Assembly (NCBI GenBank): GCA_019694165.1
Contig: JAIBCL010000003.1
Coordinates: forward strand, 1-64,000
Origin: Verrucomicrobiaceae bacterium
Lineage (GTDB): Bacteria; Verrucomicrobiota; Verrucomicrobiia; Verrucomicrobiales; Verrucomicrobiaceae
Direction of reading: 5' to 3'
Length of the DNA stretch: 64,000 nucleotides
Every line of letters begins with the position of its first letter. Within the stretch, counting starts at the first letter, position 1. The translations under genes were made by a program, and so were the position numbers. This document shows positions 48,075 through 58,792 of this stretch, one piece after another. Below the pieces are notes generated by a model, which was given only the letters and a program-made list of their open reading frames with translations, had not been told where the DNA came from and made no database searches.

Positions 48075-49511
48075 TCAAAAGACCACACGGCGCAGCACCG
48101 CATTCGCCGCATTGAAGCCGCACATGCCGTGGACGCCGCCGGCGGGCGGGGTGGAGGCGGAGCAGATGAAGAGCTTCGGATTCGGCGTCGAATACGGATT
48201 GAGCCGCGCGACGGGGCGGGTGAGTATTTGCGTCACATCGGCCATCCCTCCGACGATGTCGCCGCCAAGGTAGTTCATGTTGTAGGCCTCGACCTGCGGG
48301 CAGTTCATCGTGTGACGGGCGAGGATGGTGTCGCGGAAGCCGGGCGCGAAGCGCTCGATGTGCGACGTGATGCGCTGCTCCATATCGACCGTGGAGCCGG
48401 CGGGGACGTGGCAGTAGGCCCAGAGGGTGTGTTTACCAGCGGGCGCGCGCGTGGGATCAGCGAGCGATTGCTGCCCGACGAGGATGAAGGGGCGCTCGCT
48501 GTGCCTGCCCTCGAATGCATCGCGCTCGGAGGCGGCAATCTCATCGAGAGTGCCGCCGACGTGGACGGTGCCGGCTTTGCGACAAGCTTCATGCGTCCAC
48601 GGCACGGGCTGGCTGAGAGCGTAATCGACCTTGAAGATGCCGGGGCCGTGTCGATAAGCGGCGAGCCGCTGGCGATAGCCATGCGGAAGCGCCTCACCCG
48701 AGATGCGCGACATCACGGCAGGTGAGGTGTCGAACAAATAAGCGCGGGCAGCCGGCAGCTCGGCCATCGTTTTGACGGGCCAGCCGCAGACGATCTCGCC
48801 ATCGTGCTTCTTGAGCACAGATGCCAGCGCGCTGGCGATGCTCTGCGAGCCGCCTTCCGCGACGGGCCAGCCGACGGCGTGCGCGCTCAATTGCAGCAGC
48901 ACACCGATGGCGGAGGTGAGCAGGTGATGCAGCGGCAGCACGCAATGCGCGGCATTTCCCGCGAAGAGGGCGCGGGCTTCGTCGCTGGTGAAAAGCGAGC
49001 GCGCCAGCCACTCCGCCGGCATCGCGGCCGGGATGCCGAATCGCGCCATGAGCACCGGATGACGCGGGATGCCGATCGGCGTGAAGATGGAGGGATAGAG
49101 CACCTGCGCGTGCTCGACGAGCGACTCAAATAGCACGCGGTACGCGATGCGGTCACGACCGAGGCCATCCGCTGTTTCATCCAGCGAGCGATGGAGCACC
49201 GCCGCGCGGCCGCCATCGAGCGGATGGGCGAGCGGTACCTCGGGATGCATCCAGCGCAGGCCGTGGTCCTCCAGCTTCAGCGAGCGGAAGAATGGCGACG
49301 CGATGCCCGTCGGATGCACCGCCGAGCACACGTCGTGATGGAAGCCGGGCAGCGTCAGCTCCTTCGTGCGCGTGCCGCCGCCGATGGTGTCTGCGGCCTC
49401 GACGACCAGCGTCTTCCACCCTTCACGCGCGAGCGCGACCGCCGCCGACAATCCGTTCGGGCCTGAGCCGATGATGACGGCGTCGTATTCGGGACGTGTG
49501 GTGCGGGGCAT
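48075..49511 (-). CDS. Phytoene dehydrogenase-like FAD oxidoreductase
   Basis: 478 residues from MPRTTRPEYDAVIIGSGPNG. The FAD-binding motif GSGPNGLSAAVALAREGW is at about 15-32 and is followed by TLVVEAADTIGGGTRTKELT, typical of CrtI/NDP-type amine-oxidase-like proteins. The C-terminal FICSASTPPAGGVHGMCGFN then AANAVL is the second conserved FAD-contact segment. It belongs to the large desaturase/isomerase group that includes many non-carotenoid members. No carotenoid genes are adjacent, so the substrate is open. Confidence 0.9.
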   Translation of the reverse strand: MPRTTRPEYDAVIIGSGPNGLSAAVALAREGWKTLVVEAADTIGGGTRTKELTLPGFHHDVCSAVHPTGIASPFFRSLKLEDHGLRWMHPEVPLAHPLDGGRAAVLHRSLDETADGLGRDRIAYRVLFESLVEHAQVLYPSIFTPIGIPRHPVLMARFGIPAAMPAEWLARSLFTSDEARALFAGNAAHCVLPLHHLLTSAIGVLLQLSAHAVGWPVAEGGSQSIASALASVLKKHDGEIVCGWPVKTMAELPAARAYLFDTSPAVMSRISGEALPHGYRQRLAAYRHGPGIFKVDYALSQPVPWTHEACRKAGTVHVGGTLDEIAASERDAFEGRHSERPFILVGQQSLADPTRAPAGKHTLWAYCHVPAGSTVDMEQRITSHIERFAPGFRDTILARHTMNCPQVEAYNMNYLGGDIVGGMADVTQILTRPVARLNPYSTPNPKLFICSASTPPAGGVHGMCGFNAANAVLRRVVF

Positions 49512-49835
49512 GGGGCGGCGGGGGATCGGGATGGTTGAATGATGGAATGACGAAGCACGAATGTCGAATGGCGATGCAGACAAGACGCCGGCGGAGGGGA
49601 GCACCCGATGCAGGGGCACGCCGGCTGGCGATGCGGCCGCGCCGACAGCGAAGCGAAGCGTGCCGAGCGCCTCGCGGAAAAGCTGCGCGAGCTTGGCGTC
49701 GATGCTGATTCCGCCTGATCCGCTCTTGCCATGGCGCAGCGGAGGTTCGCCACGATCGACTGACGAGGACGAATGCCCGCCAGCATTCGGACATCGATGC
49801 GGCCGCACTCGGCCGTGCCGCCAGCCCGATGCCCG
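49512..49835. other. Spacer of 324 bp, nothing recognised
   Basis: Short frames on both strands but none convincing. It contains the start region of the dehydrogenase-like gene on its left, with GGGATCGGGATGG upstream, and the end of the small membrane protein gene on its right. No repeat or RNA gene seen. Confidence 0.35.
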
Positions 49836-50285
49836 TCACTTCTCCGGGCCGGGACTGCTCATCATCTTTTCCACGTTCGACTCCGTGACGTCGAATGTCC
49901 GGCGGATCAGCATTCCCATCCAGTACTGCACCAGGTAATAGGCAATGAAGCCGCCACAGATGCCGCCCCAGGTGTGAGCGTCCCAAGCTTGATCGAGCGC
50001 GGCGTCACTCACGTCGTCAATCCACGGACCGATCAAAAACACAACCACAGCCGCGGCAGCCAGCCCGGCACTTTGACTGGCCCAAAAAACCTTGTTTCTC
50101 GCGATGTCATCGCGATTCACGAAGACGTAGAGCGGAATCCAGCTCATGAAGAAACCGACGAAAAACACGGTCACGGTGAAGCGGGTTGGTTCATGAGCAG
50201 CCGTCCAGTACAGCAGCGGCAGCAGGACTGCATAGCTGAACACGAGCCAGACGAAGGCGGGCATCCATGCAGGGCGGCTTTTCAT
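49836..50285 (-). CDS. Small four-helix membrane protein
   Basis: 149 residues, MKSRPAWMPAFVWLVFSYAV onward, with about four membrane helices (the last around GGICGGFIAYYLVQYWMGML). No motif known to me. It is divergent from the acyl-CoA synthetase gene, 129 bp away. Confidence 0.7.
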   Translation of the reverse strand: MKSRPAWMPAFVWLVFSYAVLLPLLYWTAAHEPTRFTVTVFFVGFFMSWIPLYVFVNRDDIARNKVFWASQSAGLAAAAVVVFLIGPWIDDVSDAALDQAWDAHTWGGICGGFIAYYLVQYWMGMLIRRTFDVTESNVEKMMSSPGPEK

Positions 50286-50414
50286 GCACGCGAATATCCT
50301 CGGATCAGCACCCGTTTGGCAAGCCTGGATTTGATCAATGCCCGGCCTTGATCAAGCCACCTTTTCCCAATCTCGGTGGTGCGTACCTCATGGGACTTGC
50401 GCTAGTGGTTCGTC

Positions 50415-52547
50415 ATGTCGCTCGCCCCCATCTTCTCGCCCCGCTCCATCGCCGTCGTCGGCGCTTCTGATCGTGAGGGCAGCGTATCGCGGGCGGTGAT
50501 GGGGAATCTGGCTGCGTTTCCGGGCCAGGTTTTTCCGGTGAATCCAAAGCGCGCGGAGGTGCTGGGGAGGCGCTGTTTTCCATCGCTCGGCGCGATCGGC
50601 CAACCGGTCGATCTCGCGGTAATCATCACGCCGGCGACGACGGTGCCTGCGCTCATGGCGGATTGCGTGGCGGCGGGCGTGAAGGGCGCGGTCATCATCT
50701 CCGCCGGCTTCAAGGAGACGGGCGCACAAGGTGCGGAGCTGGAGCAGCAGGTGCTCTTGGCGGCACGGCGCAATGGACTGCGCATCATCGGCCCGAACTG
50801 CCTCGGCGTGATGGTGCCGCACGCGGGCCTGAACGCCACCTTCGCCGCCCAGATGGCCGGAGCCGGCACGGTGGCCTTTCTCAGCCAGAGCGGCGCGCTT
50901 TGCACGGCCATCCTCGATCTGAGCCTGCGCGAGAACGTGGGCTTCAGCGCCTTCGTGTCCGTCGGCTCGATGCTCGATGTGGGCTGGGGCGATCTGGTCC
51001 GTCATTTCGGCGACGATCCGCACACGCACAGCATCGTGATGTACCTGGAGTCGGTGGGAGATGCGCAGTCGTTCCTCTGCGCGGCGCGCGAAGTGGCGGC
51101 AAAGAAGCCGATCGTCGTGATCAAGGTGGGCCGCACCGCCGCCGCCGCCAGGGCCGCCGCCTCGCACACGGGCGCGTTGACCGGCAGCGATGCGGTGCTC
51201 GATGCCGCGCTGCGCCAGGCTGGCGTGCTGCGCGTGGACACCATCGAGGAACTCTTCGACGTGGCCGAGGTGCTCTCGAAGCAGCCGCTGCCGCGCGGCC
51301 CGCGGCTCGCAATCGTCACCAATGCCGGAGGACCCGGCGCGCTGGCCGTCGATGCGCTCGTCGGCCGCGGCGGAGCGGTGGCGGAGCTGGACGGGGCGAC
51401 GCTGGCAAAGCTCGATGCGCTGCTGCCGCCGCACTGGAGTCATGGCGATCCCGTCGATGTGCTTGGCGATGCGGACGCGGAGCGCTTCGCTTGCGCGCTC
51501 AAGATCGTGTCGCAGGACGACAGCGTCGATGGCCTCCTCGCCGTGCTCACGCCGCAGGCGATGACCGATCCGACCGCCGTCGCGGAGAAGATCGCGCCGC
51601 TTGCGGCGGAGTTCGGCAAGCCCCTGCTTTGTTCGTGGATGGGCGGCCATGCGGTGCGTGACGGCCGTCGCATCATGAATGCCGCGCGCATTCCCACGCA
51701 CGACTACCCTGACGAGGCCGCCCGTGCCTTTGTCTCCATGTGGGAGCGCAGGAAGCGCCTCGAGTGGCTGGCGGAAACCATGCGCGCATCAGCCCGGTGC
51801 ACGCCCGCTGCCACATCCGGCGGCGTTGACGCGATCATTGCCAACGCACGAGCATCCGGGCGCACGCTGCTGTCCGAGACCGAGGCCAAGAGCGTGCTCA
51901 AGGCATCGGGCATTCCCGTCGTCGAGACCTTCATCGCGACGAGCGAAGACGAAGCCGTCGCCCGCGCGGAGCAGATCGGTTTTCCCGTCGTGCTCAAGCT
52001 CCACTCGGCCACCATCACCCACAAGAGCGACGTAGGCGGCGTGAAGCTGAATCTGCATTCCGCCGATGCCGTGCGCACCGCTTGGCGCGACATCGCCGCT
52101 GCCGTGAGACCCGCGGACTTCGCCGGCGTGAGCGTCCAGAAGATGATCCGCGGCAAGGGCATCGAACTCATCCTCGGCGCCACGACCGATCCGCAGTTCG
52201 GCCCCGTGCTGCTCTTCGGCGCGGGCGGCACGCTGGTGGAGGTGCTTCAGGATCGCGCCCTCATCCTGCCTCCCGTCACGCGCGAGATCGCCCTGCGCTG
52301 GATCGCGGAGACAAAGATTCACAAGGCGCTGCGAGGCGTGCGCGGCCAGCGCGCGGTGGACATGGACGCCCTGGCCGACGTGCTGGAACGCTTCAGCGCG
52401 ATGGTGCTCGCGGAGCGGTCCATCGTCGAGGCCGACATCAACCCGCTCGTCGCCTCCCCCGCCGGCATCGTGGCGCTGGACGCTCGCATCGTGCTCCACG
52501 ATGCACGGGACGCCGATGCAGTGCCCGCGGCGTTTTGCGTATGCTGA
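50415..52547 (+). CDS. NDP-forming acyl-CoA synthetase (acetate-CoA ligase family)
   Basis: 710 residues. One chain contains the CoA-binding domain ([20 protein letters not shown] at residues 6-25; [28 protein letters not shown]), the flavodoxin-like ligase domains ([36 protein letters not shown]), and a C-terminal ATP-grasp domain ([20 protein letters not shown] then [24 protein letters not shown]). This is the fused alpha-beta layout of ADP-forming acetyl-CoA synthetases, interconverting acyl-CoA plus ADP and acid plus ATP. The acyl substrate cannot be read from sequence. Confidence 0.93.
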   Translation: MSLAPIFSPRSIAVVGASDREGSVSRAVMGNLAAFPGQVFPVNPKRAEVLGRRCFPSLGAIGQPVDLAVIITPATTVPALMADCVAAGVKGAVIISAGFKETGAQGAELEQQVLLAARRNGLRIIGPNCLGVMVPHAGLNATFAAQMAGAGTVAFLSQSGALCTAILDLSLRENVGFSAFVSVGSMLDVGWGDLVRHFGDDPHTHSIVMYLESVGDAQSFLCAAREVAAKKPIVVIKVGRTAAAARAAASHTGALTGSDAVLDAALRQAGVLRVDTIEELFDVAEVLSKQPLPRGPRLAIVTNAGGPGALAVDALVGRGGAVAELDGATLAKLDALLPPHWSHGDPVDVLGDADAERFACALKIVSQDDSVDGLLAVLTPQAMTDPTAVAEKIAPLAAEFGKPLLCSWMGGHAVRDGRRIMNAARIPTHDYPDEAARAFVSMWERRKRLEWLAETMRASARCTPAATSGGVDAIIANARASGRTLLSETEAKSVLKASGIPVVETFIATSEDEAVARAEQIGFPVVLKLHSATITHKSDVGGVKLNLHSADAVRTAWRDIAAAVRPADFAGVSVQKMIRGKGIELILGATTDPQFGPVLLFGAGGTLVEVLQDRALILPPVTREIALRWIAETKIHKALRGVRGQRAVDMDALADVLERFSAMVLAERSIVEADINPLVASPAGIVALDARIVLHDARDADAVPAAFCVC

Positions 52548-52818
52548 GAGAACAGGCGCGAGGAAGGAGGAGTGATTCTGCATTCGGAATTCGCTGCCCG
52601 CCGCGCATCCGACCGCTGGTCCGTCAAAGCACGCCTCCCTTGCTTGAATCCTCGCCATCGAATCCTCGCTTGATCCCTGGAATCCGATCCCCGCATCATT
52701 CACCCCTCCCCTTCCCTGCGCCGCCTCACATCGCACGCTCCGCCCGGCGAAATTTCCTGTTCCCATCCGCGCACCCTCTGCTCATAATGCGCGGCAATTT
52801 CCAACCCACAGCCCGACC

Positions 52819-54075
52819 ATGACCGACGCACACACAGACCCGGCAGTGAAGAACAAGCTCTTCCTGATGATGATCCTCGAAATCGCCATCTGGGGGGCGT
52901 GGCAGGTACAGATCTTCAACTACATGCCCATGCTCAAGTTCGAGGGCTGGCAGATGGATCTCGCGGGCAGCATGTTCGCCATCGCCTCCGTGGTCGGCAT
53001 CTTCTTCAGCAACCAGTTTGTCGATCGCAACTTCGCGGCGGAGAAGTTCCTCGCCCTCTCCCATCTCATCGGCGGCGCGGCGCTCGTCGGCACGGCATAC
53101 TCCAATTCATTCTGGCCGTTCTTCTCCTGCTTCCTGCTCTACGGCCTGTTTTATGTGCCGACGATTTCGGTGACGAACTCGCTCGCTTTCGCGAATCTCA
53201 AAGACCCGGCGCATGAGTTCGGCTTCGTGCGCATGGGCGGCACCATCGGCTGGATCGTCGTGTCGTGGCCGTTCATCTTCCTGCTCGGCGCAAAATCCAC
53301 CGTAGAGCAGATGCGCTGGATCTTCCTCGTCGGCGCCATCATCTCCTTCGTGCTGGCCGCCTTCAGCCTTGCTCTGCCGCATACGCCACCGAAGAAAGGC
53401 GGCGACGGCACCGACAAGCTCGCGTGGCGCGAGGCTTTCAAATGCCTCGGCTCCCCCTTCATCCTCGTGCTCTTCCTGGTCACCTTTCTCGACTCCACGA
53501 TTCACAACGGCTACTTCGTCCTCATCGGCGGCTTTCTCGACAAGGCCGTGAAGCTGCCGAACAACTGGATCATGACGATCACCACCATCGGCCAGGTGGC
53601 CGAGATCGTGACCATGCTCATCCTTGGCCGCGTGCTGGTGAAGATCGGCTGGAAGTGGACGATGATCCTCGGCATCCTCGGCCATGCAGCGCGCTTCAGC
53701 GTGTTCGCCTTCTTCGGCTCGCCCGAGTGGCAGTGGCTCATCATCGCCGTGCAGGTGCTGCACGGCATCTGCTACGCCTTCTTCTTCGCCACGCTCTACA
53801 TCTTCGTCGATGCCGTTTTCCCGAAGGACATCCGCACCAGCGCGCAGGGCCTCTTCAATCTTCTCGTCCTCGGCGTCGGCCTCGTCGTGGCGAACTTCTG
53901 GCTCGGCTCGCTTTCACGCACGCACTTGCTGCCCGACGGCACGGTGGACTATCACCGCGTCTTCCTCGTGCCGACCGGCCTCGCGCTCGCCGCCACCGTC
54001 CTGCTGCTGTTCTTCTTCAAACCGCCGACCGACAGGCCCGAAGAAGCGAAGCAAGGCGCTGGTGCGGCGCATTGA
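52819..54075 (+). CDS. MFS transporter, nucleoside:H+ symporter-like
   Basis: 418 residues with about 12 membrane helices. The pattern KLFLMMILEIAIWGAWQVQI at the start, GFVRMGGTIGWIVVSWPFIF after helix 4, and a second half with WKWTMILGILGHAARFSVFA fits the NHS (NupG/XapB) branch of the major facilitator family. It probably imports nucleosides or related compounds with protons. The gene stands alone after a 271-bp spacer in which I see nothing. Confidence 0.85.
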   Translation: MTDAHTDPAVKNKLFLMMILEIAIWGAWQVQIFNYMPMLKFEGWQMDLAGSMFAIASVVGIFFSNQFVDRNFAAEKFLALSHLIGGAALVGTAYSNSFWPFFSCFLLYGLFYVPTISVTNSLAFANLKDPAHEFGFVRMGGTIGWIVVSWPFIFLLGAKSTVEQMRWIFLVGAIISFVLAAFSLALPHTPPKKGGDGTDKLAWREAFKCLGSPFILVLFLVTFLDSTIHNGYFVLIGGFLDKAVKLPNNWIMTITTIGQVAEIVTMLILGRVLVKIGWKWTMILGILGHAARFSVFAFFGSPEWQWLIIAVQVLHGICYAFFFATLYIFVDAVFPKDIRTSAQGLFNLLVLGVGLVVANFWLGSLSRTHLLPDGTVDYHRVFLVPTGLALAATVLLLFFFKPPTDRPEEAKQGAGAAH

Positions 54076-54271
54076 TGCGGCGCTCGCGTGATGTCATCAA
54101 GTGGACGGTCACCCGGTGCATTGCACCCGGTGCCTTTGTCGTGGTGGAACTCGATGAGCAAAACAGCTTCTGCGAGTGCTGGAATGCAAGCTCGCGGTGA
54201 TCAAACCTCGTGAATGGGTGTGTCACAGCGCCAGCTCGCGACATTTCCTCGGTGCATCACACCCGCACACC

Positions 54272-54913
54272 ATGACCACACGCATCAGTTTCACCATCCT
54301 CATCGCCCTTGTGCTTCCCGGCCTCGCGCTCGCCGCGAAACCTGGCAAGGGAGGCAAGAAGAACTCCCACGCCGCCGGGCCGGCACTTGCAGAGCCGCTC
54401 AAAGCTTTTGACACGAACAACAACCAAAAGATCGACGGCGACGAGATCGCAGCGGCGAAGAAGGCGTTGGCCGAGAATCCGAAAGGGCCGCTGGCCGCGC
54501 TGGACAAGAACGGCAACGGGCAGTTTGAGGAAGGCGAGCTGGCTCCCTCACCCGCCGCCCTCGTCGCCTCCGGAAAGGCGGCGAATCCTCGAAAGGCGCT
54601 CAAGCGCGTGGACAAGAATGGCAACGGCAAGATCGACACCGACGAGGCCGCCACGCTGCGGAAGCGCTTTGAGGCCGATCCGAAGGGTGCGCTCTCATCC
54701 CTCGACCACAACAGCGACGGCAAGCTCGACGACGGCGAAATCGCCCGTCTGAACAAGCGCCTCGAAAAAGCTGCCTCCAAGCGCAAAGAGACCGCCCCGG
54801 CAAGCACGACGCCGACGCAACCCACCACGCCCGCAGACGCCAACAAGCCGGCGGAAACCTCGAAACCCGCCGATAAGACCGATCCCCCGAAACAGCCCGG
54901 GCCGCCGCAATGA
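54272..54913 (+). CDS. Secreted EF-hand protein
   Basis: 213 residues. Signal peptide MTTRISFTILIALVLPGLALA. Four short EF-hand loops are visible: DTNNNQKIDGDE, DKNGNGQFEEGE, DKNGNGKIDTDE and DHNSDGKLDDGE, each with the D-x-N/D-x-N/D-G pattern for calcium binding. The C-terminus is a Thr/Pro-rich tail (PASTTPTQPTTPADANKPAE). Such calcium-binding exported proteins are common in this phylum; partner unknown. Confidence 0.9.
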   Translation: MTTRISFTILIALVLPGLALAAKPGKGGKKNSHAAGPALAEPLKAFDTNNNQKIDGDEIAAAKKALAENPKGPLAALDKNGNGQFEEGELAPSPAALVASGKAANPRKALKRVDKNGNGKIDTDEAATLRKRFEADPKGALSSLDHNSDGKLDDGEIARLNKRLEKAASKRKETAPASTTPTQPTTPADANKPAETSKPADKTDPPKQPGPPQ

Positions 54914-54944
54914 ACGCGGCCCGCCGCCATTCGCGTTCGCGGGA

Positions 54945-55010
54945 AATTGATTGAGGCGCTCAGCCGCTCAACACCACAAGCAGAGCGCCCAGCCAAAGCT
55001 GACGGCACGC
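54945..55010. repeat. Intergenic repeat related to the element at 8595-8717
   Basis: ATTGAGGCGCTCAGCCGC followed by TCAACACC resembles one arm of the palindrome at 8595-8717 (ATTGAGGCGGTCAGCCGCA). The second arm is not clear here, so only a remnant or half-element may remain. Confidence 0.4.
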
Positions 55011-55078
55011 CTTGTTGTCGGCGGACCTTCGCTTGTTCCGCCCGGACCGCTGGTGAAGGACGCATCCTCTCTGGCGTC

Positions 55079-56227
55079 TTATTTCACCCGATAACCTCTC
55101 CACAGCCACTCCAGCGCCTGCGGAAGCACCTGAGCCTTCGCATTGCCGATGCCGTGACCAGCATTGAGGCAATAAACATACTGGTAGTGGTAGCCTTTCG
55201 CTTTGAGCACTTTCGCCATGCGATGGTTCGCCTCGACCCAGTCGTGCATGTCGTCGCGCATGACGTTTGGGTTGAGCAGGTCGCGATCGCCGACCGCCAT
55301 CCAGAGGCGGATGGGTTTGACGGGGCTGTTTGGGATCAGCTGGTCATGGAAGTCCCACGCGCCACCTGGCGTCTCGGGATTGAAGGGCCACTGCTGGTTC
55401 ACAAAGGTGCCAGAGGTGGTGAGCACGCGGTGATACAAATCGGTGCGATACCACGCCATCGCGAGCGCGCAGGAGCCGCCTGAACTGCTGCCCATCGTGG
55501 CGCGGCCTTCGGGGTCCTTGGTGAGTTTGACGCCTGCATTCTTCTCCACGAGCGGCAGCACTTCGTTCTCGATGAACTCGGCATAGAGGCCGGACATCGT
55601 GTCATACTCGCGACCGCGCTCATGGCCCTGCGCATCGCCGCCGCCACTGGATATCTGGATGGAAACCATCGCCGGCACGCGCTTCTGCGCGATCATGTTG
55701 TCCAGGATGTGTGGCAAGGTCATGTCCGGCTTCCCCCGCGGACCGTCATGCCCGACAATGAACGGTGCTTCCGTGCCAGCGACATATTGCGCGGGCACAT
55801 ACACCGTGATGAAGCGCTGGTAATCAATGGGGTGCGTCTCGACAATGAGCGTCTTCGGGTTCTTCGGATCCACGGTGCCAAAGACCTCGCGAGCGATGCC
55901 AGGGTTGAAGAGCTTGCAGTCCTTCGACTCCATCGTGAACTGCGTCACCTTCCCCTGCGGCACGCCTTCCACGACCTTTGCTTCGGGCGCGGTCGTATAG
56001 TCAGGGCCGATGACAAAATCGCCCTCGGCATCGACGGGCGGGTTCACGCCCGGCTTGCCATCGAGGCGGGTGAACTTCGGCGCGCTCGGTGCATCGAAGG
56101 CACGAGTGGGCGGCGTGGGACGATCGGGCTTCTTTTCTTTCTGTTTGTCGGCTGCGAGAGACGACAGTGCAAGGGAAGCAAGGCTGAGGAAGATAAAGCG
56201 GAAGCGATTGAGCGAAGTTGAGGGCAT
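55079..56227 (-). CDS. Secreted esterase (enterochelin-esterase-like alpha/beta hydrolase)
   Basis: 382 residues with a signal peptide (FRFIFLSLASLALSSLAA). The alpha/beta-hydrolase nucleophile is in ATMGSSSGGSCALAMAW (GSSSG, about residue 245). HDGPRGKPDMTLPHILDNMI forms the oxyanion-region loop, and the late LNAGHGIGNAKAQ supplies the catalytic His. The family (esterase D/Fes-like) cleaves varied esters, in this phylum often of polysaccharide side groups. The unusual N-terminal 60-residue Pro-rich segment may be a linker. Confidence 0.88.
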   Translation of the reverse strand: MPSTSLNRFRFIFLSLASLALSSLAADKQKEKKPDRPTPPTRAFDAPSAPKFTRLDGKPGVNPPVDAEGDFVIGPDYTTAPEAKVVEGVPQGKVTQFTMESKDCKLFNPGIAREVFGTVDPKNPKTLIVETHPIDYQRFITVYVPAQYVAGTEAPFIVGHDGPRGKPDMTLPHILDNMIAQKRVPAMVSIQISSGGGDAQGHERGREYDTMSGLYAEFIENEVLPLVEKNAGVKLTKDPEGRATMGSSSGGSCALAMAWYRTDLYHRVLTTSGTFVNQQWPFNPETPGGAWDFHDQLIPNSPVKPIRLWMAVGDRDLLNPNVMRDDMHDWVEANHRMAKVLKAKGYHYQYVYCLNAGHGIGNAKAQVLPQALEWLWRGYRVK

Positions 56228-56266
56228 AGAGATGTTTTTCTGAGGAGTGGGAAATGGAAGGCGCTG

Positions 56267-58786
56267 TCAGATCACAGGAACTTCAATCGGCACTGGCACT
56301 CGTGCCATGATCCGCATAGCCACCGGAGTATAAATGTCCACCTCCTGTCCGGGTAAATGAATGGACACGATCAGTGCATACCGAGTCCGTTTCTTCCATC
56401 TGCCCAGGTGATGTCTCTCGCGCCACCAGCCAATCGCCGGGTGGACAATGAGTCGATGCGAGTCTGCCAGAGCCGCAGCGGTGCCGGTCCAGATGTCCGA
56501 ATGAATGGAGCCGACATCCCGTAGTTCGCCAAGGGTCCAACGATCACTCGGAGCCTTGGTGCCTGGGCCGACCTTTGGATCATCCCGTTCTTTGGTATTC
56601 ACTCGCTGAACGAATTCTTCCTCCGATTCTCCGGGCGCGTTGAGATCAAAGCGCAGCGCATGAGAAGCGTATCGATACCGGTCGTTCCATCCGATTTCGC
56701 CGGGACTGGGCTCGATGAAATAGGAAAGCGTCACCCGCATCGTTACAGGAATCTCACCCAGCGCGAGCAGATCATCGGCAGGCCACGGCAGCCGATACAG
56801 GTGCATCTCCTTCGATTTGTAGCCTTTCTTCGTCTTCTCGAATGGCTGGATGGACTCTTGTGCTATCAAGGTGAGAACATTGCCAGCGCAGTAAAGCGCG
56901 CGCTCCAGATTGGGCACACCGTAGCCGCATACGCGAGCCAGATTGCAGAAGTCGTTCTTCTTGTCGCTTCTCAAAAAGCGGCGCTTTTGTGCAGGCGTCC
57001 ATTCTGCGGAATGAACGATGAGCGCTCGGACCGTTTCAGGCCAGGCATTGGGATAGGCCGCCTGGATCTTCGCCGCCATCCACGCGGCTTGTGCGGCGGC
57101 GGCGCTGGTTTGATCGAAGGCAGCGAACTGCTTCAACTGCGGAGCGTAGTGGGTGGACAACAAGCTCAGATGATCGTGCAGCGCGACCTCACCTGAGGTT
57201 TGATTTCGTGCTACGTTGCCGCCTTCAAAGAGCACCTCGGGCTTGATCGGCCAACGGTGGCGATTCCATGTGAGGGAAGTCGGGCTGAACGGAGAGAGAT
57301 CGCCTGCCGAAGCAACGGGTTCCCAGCCATTCATGTCAGGCTCAGGCAGCCTGGTCTTCGCAGTAAATGCTCCCACTGTCAGCGCGTTCCATGCCTGCGC
57401 TGGATCATGAACCTCGGCTGTCAGGTTTGATTCCGGGTATCTCCGCCAATCGCTCTCTTCATCGACATTACCTGCACTGATGACAATGAGCCGCCGGATA
57501 TCATCGTCATAGCCAGAAGCCATTTCATCGACCTTGGCTGACCAAGACGAGGGCCGTCCTCGATCCCTCGTCGCAAGCGATGTCACCGCCATGCAAATGA
57601 TGCGCTGACGGTTCGGCTTTTCAATCTGCGCGCGGCTTATGCCTTGAGCGGTGTAATGCCCCCACAGTTGTCTTGGATTTTCCGCCGGAGGCGGCGAAAG
57701 AATCTTGGCCGACTCCAAGCGATGGGTGAGACGCACAGGACCACTGCTTTGCATTACCTCCAGCAAGTCACCATACGCTGCCGTGCCAGCCATCAACGTC
57801 CCGTGCCCATGATGATCATGCTTGCCCCACGCCTCAATGACGGTGTGCCGATCCTCGTCAGCGAGCAGTGGCTCAAGCAATCGATGCCCATTGTTGACTC
57901 CATGATCGAGCACAAGAACCGCAACATCATTGCCCGGCTGAATTGCCACTCGCTCCAGCAGATGGCCGACCCAGTCTGCCTGCTCGCGATTGGATTCGTT
58001 CAGGAAGAACGAAGCCACTTCACGAGCTGCACGAAACTCTGCCACATCGGAAGAGTGCTCGATCAATTGCACCAGTTGTTCGCGACCCGCACAGATCAGA
58101 ATCACGGAACGCTCGGGGAACACCAGCTCGCCATCGCCAAGCCGAATCTCTAGCCTTTGGCACAACGAACGAAATCGCTCGATCGCCCCCAAGTCAGCGC
58201 TGCTTAACCAAGCTTCAACCCAGTCCGGCTTATCAGGAATCAGTTCTGGACTGTCTGTCCAGAATCCAGTCTCGAGCAGAGCCAGGCGAATCTCCGCGAT
58301 GCTGTTCACCAAGTCAGCATTCATGGGCTTCAGTTCTTGGTCCGTGATGCCTTTGCGTTCAAGAGCCGCGATGCTCCGCCGGCTGAACGTCGTTTCGTAT
58401 TCAGTCAGTTTGCGCAGAAAGTGAGCAGGCGCATGACCGGCGCTGGGAACAAAGATCGTTGCGCGAGTCACAGACTGGTTTGGCTCGCCGATCTCCTGCA
58501 CATTGACGAGGCGAATGCCGAGACGCTTTGCCTCCAGGCTCTTGGTCATCAAATCGAATCCGGGATCACTGGCGAAGGAAAGGTAGGTGCCATTTCGATC
58601 AGAAGCTGTTGCAACACGCAGTTCGCGATCTCTCTCGAAGCAATCGGCAAGGTCGCGCTTTAATTTTGCAGCATGTCCAGCTCTGTCCCGCAGACGCATG
58701 TATGGTCCGGAACCGCCGGACTGTGGGCTGGCAAATGCTCTCGTGTCGTCGGCACCATTGAGAAAGAGATGAGGAAACCGCGGCAT
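56267..58786 (-). CDS. ietS: IetS: subtilisin-like serine protease of an AAA/subtilase pair
   Basis: 839 residues. The S8 subtilase domain (about 285-620) shows the triad: Asp in VAVLVLDHGVNNGH, His in HDHHGHGTLMAGTAAYG, the oxyanion Asn in IVISAGNVDEE and Ser in FDQTSAAAAQAAWMAAKI. About 280 N-terminal residues form an unknown helical/beta domain and about 200 follow the protease. There is no signal peptide, so it acts in the cytoplasm. It lies 6 bp after the AAA ATPase gene. This pair and architecture match the described IetAS antiphage system; identification by family and arrangement, not by a search. Confidence 0.82.
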   Translation of the reverse strand: MPRFPHLFLNGADDTRAFASPQSGGSGPYMRLRDRAGHAAKLKRDLADCFERDRELRVATASDRNGTYLSFASDPGFDLMTKSLEAKRLGIRLVNVQEIGEPNQSVTRATIFVPSAGHAPAHFLRKLTEYETTFSRRSIAALERKGITDQELKPMNADLVNSIAEIRLALLETGFWTDSPELIPDKPDWVEAWLSSADLGAIERFRSLCQRLEIRLGDGELVFPERSVILICAGREQLVQLIEHSSDVAEFRAAREVASFFLNESNREQADWVGHLLERVAIQPGNDVAVLVLDHGVNNGHRLLEPLLADEDRHTVIEAWGKHDHHGHGTLMAGTAAYGDLLEVMQSSGPVRLTHRLESAKILSPPPAENPRQLWGHYTAQGISRAQIEKPNRQRIICMAVTSLATRDRGRPSSWSAKVDEMASGYDDDIRRLIVISAGNVDEESDWRRYPESNLTAEVHDPAQAWNALTVGAFTAKTRLPEPDMNGWEPVASAGDLSPFSPTSLTWNRHRWPIKPEVLFEGGNVARNQTSGEVALHDHLSLLSTHYAPQLKQFAAFDQTSAAAAQAAWMAAKIQAAYPNAWPETVRALIVHSAEWTPAQKRRFLRSDKKNDFCNLARVCGYGVPNLERALYCAGNVLTLIAQESIQPFEKTKKGYKSKEMHLYRLPWPADDLLALGEIPVTMRVTLSYFIEPSPGEIGWNDRYRYASHALRFDLNAPGESEEEFVQRVNTKERDDPKVGPGTKAPSDRWTLGELRDVGSIHSDIWTGTAAALADSHRLIVHPAIGWWRERHHLGRWKKRTRYALIVSIHLPGQEVDIYTPVAMRIMARVPVPIEVPVI

Positions 58787-58792
58787 GAGAGA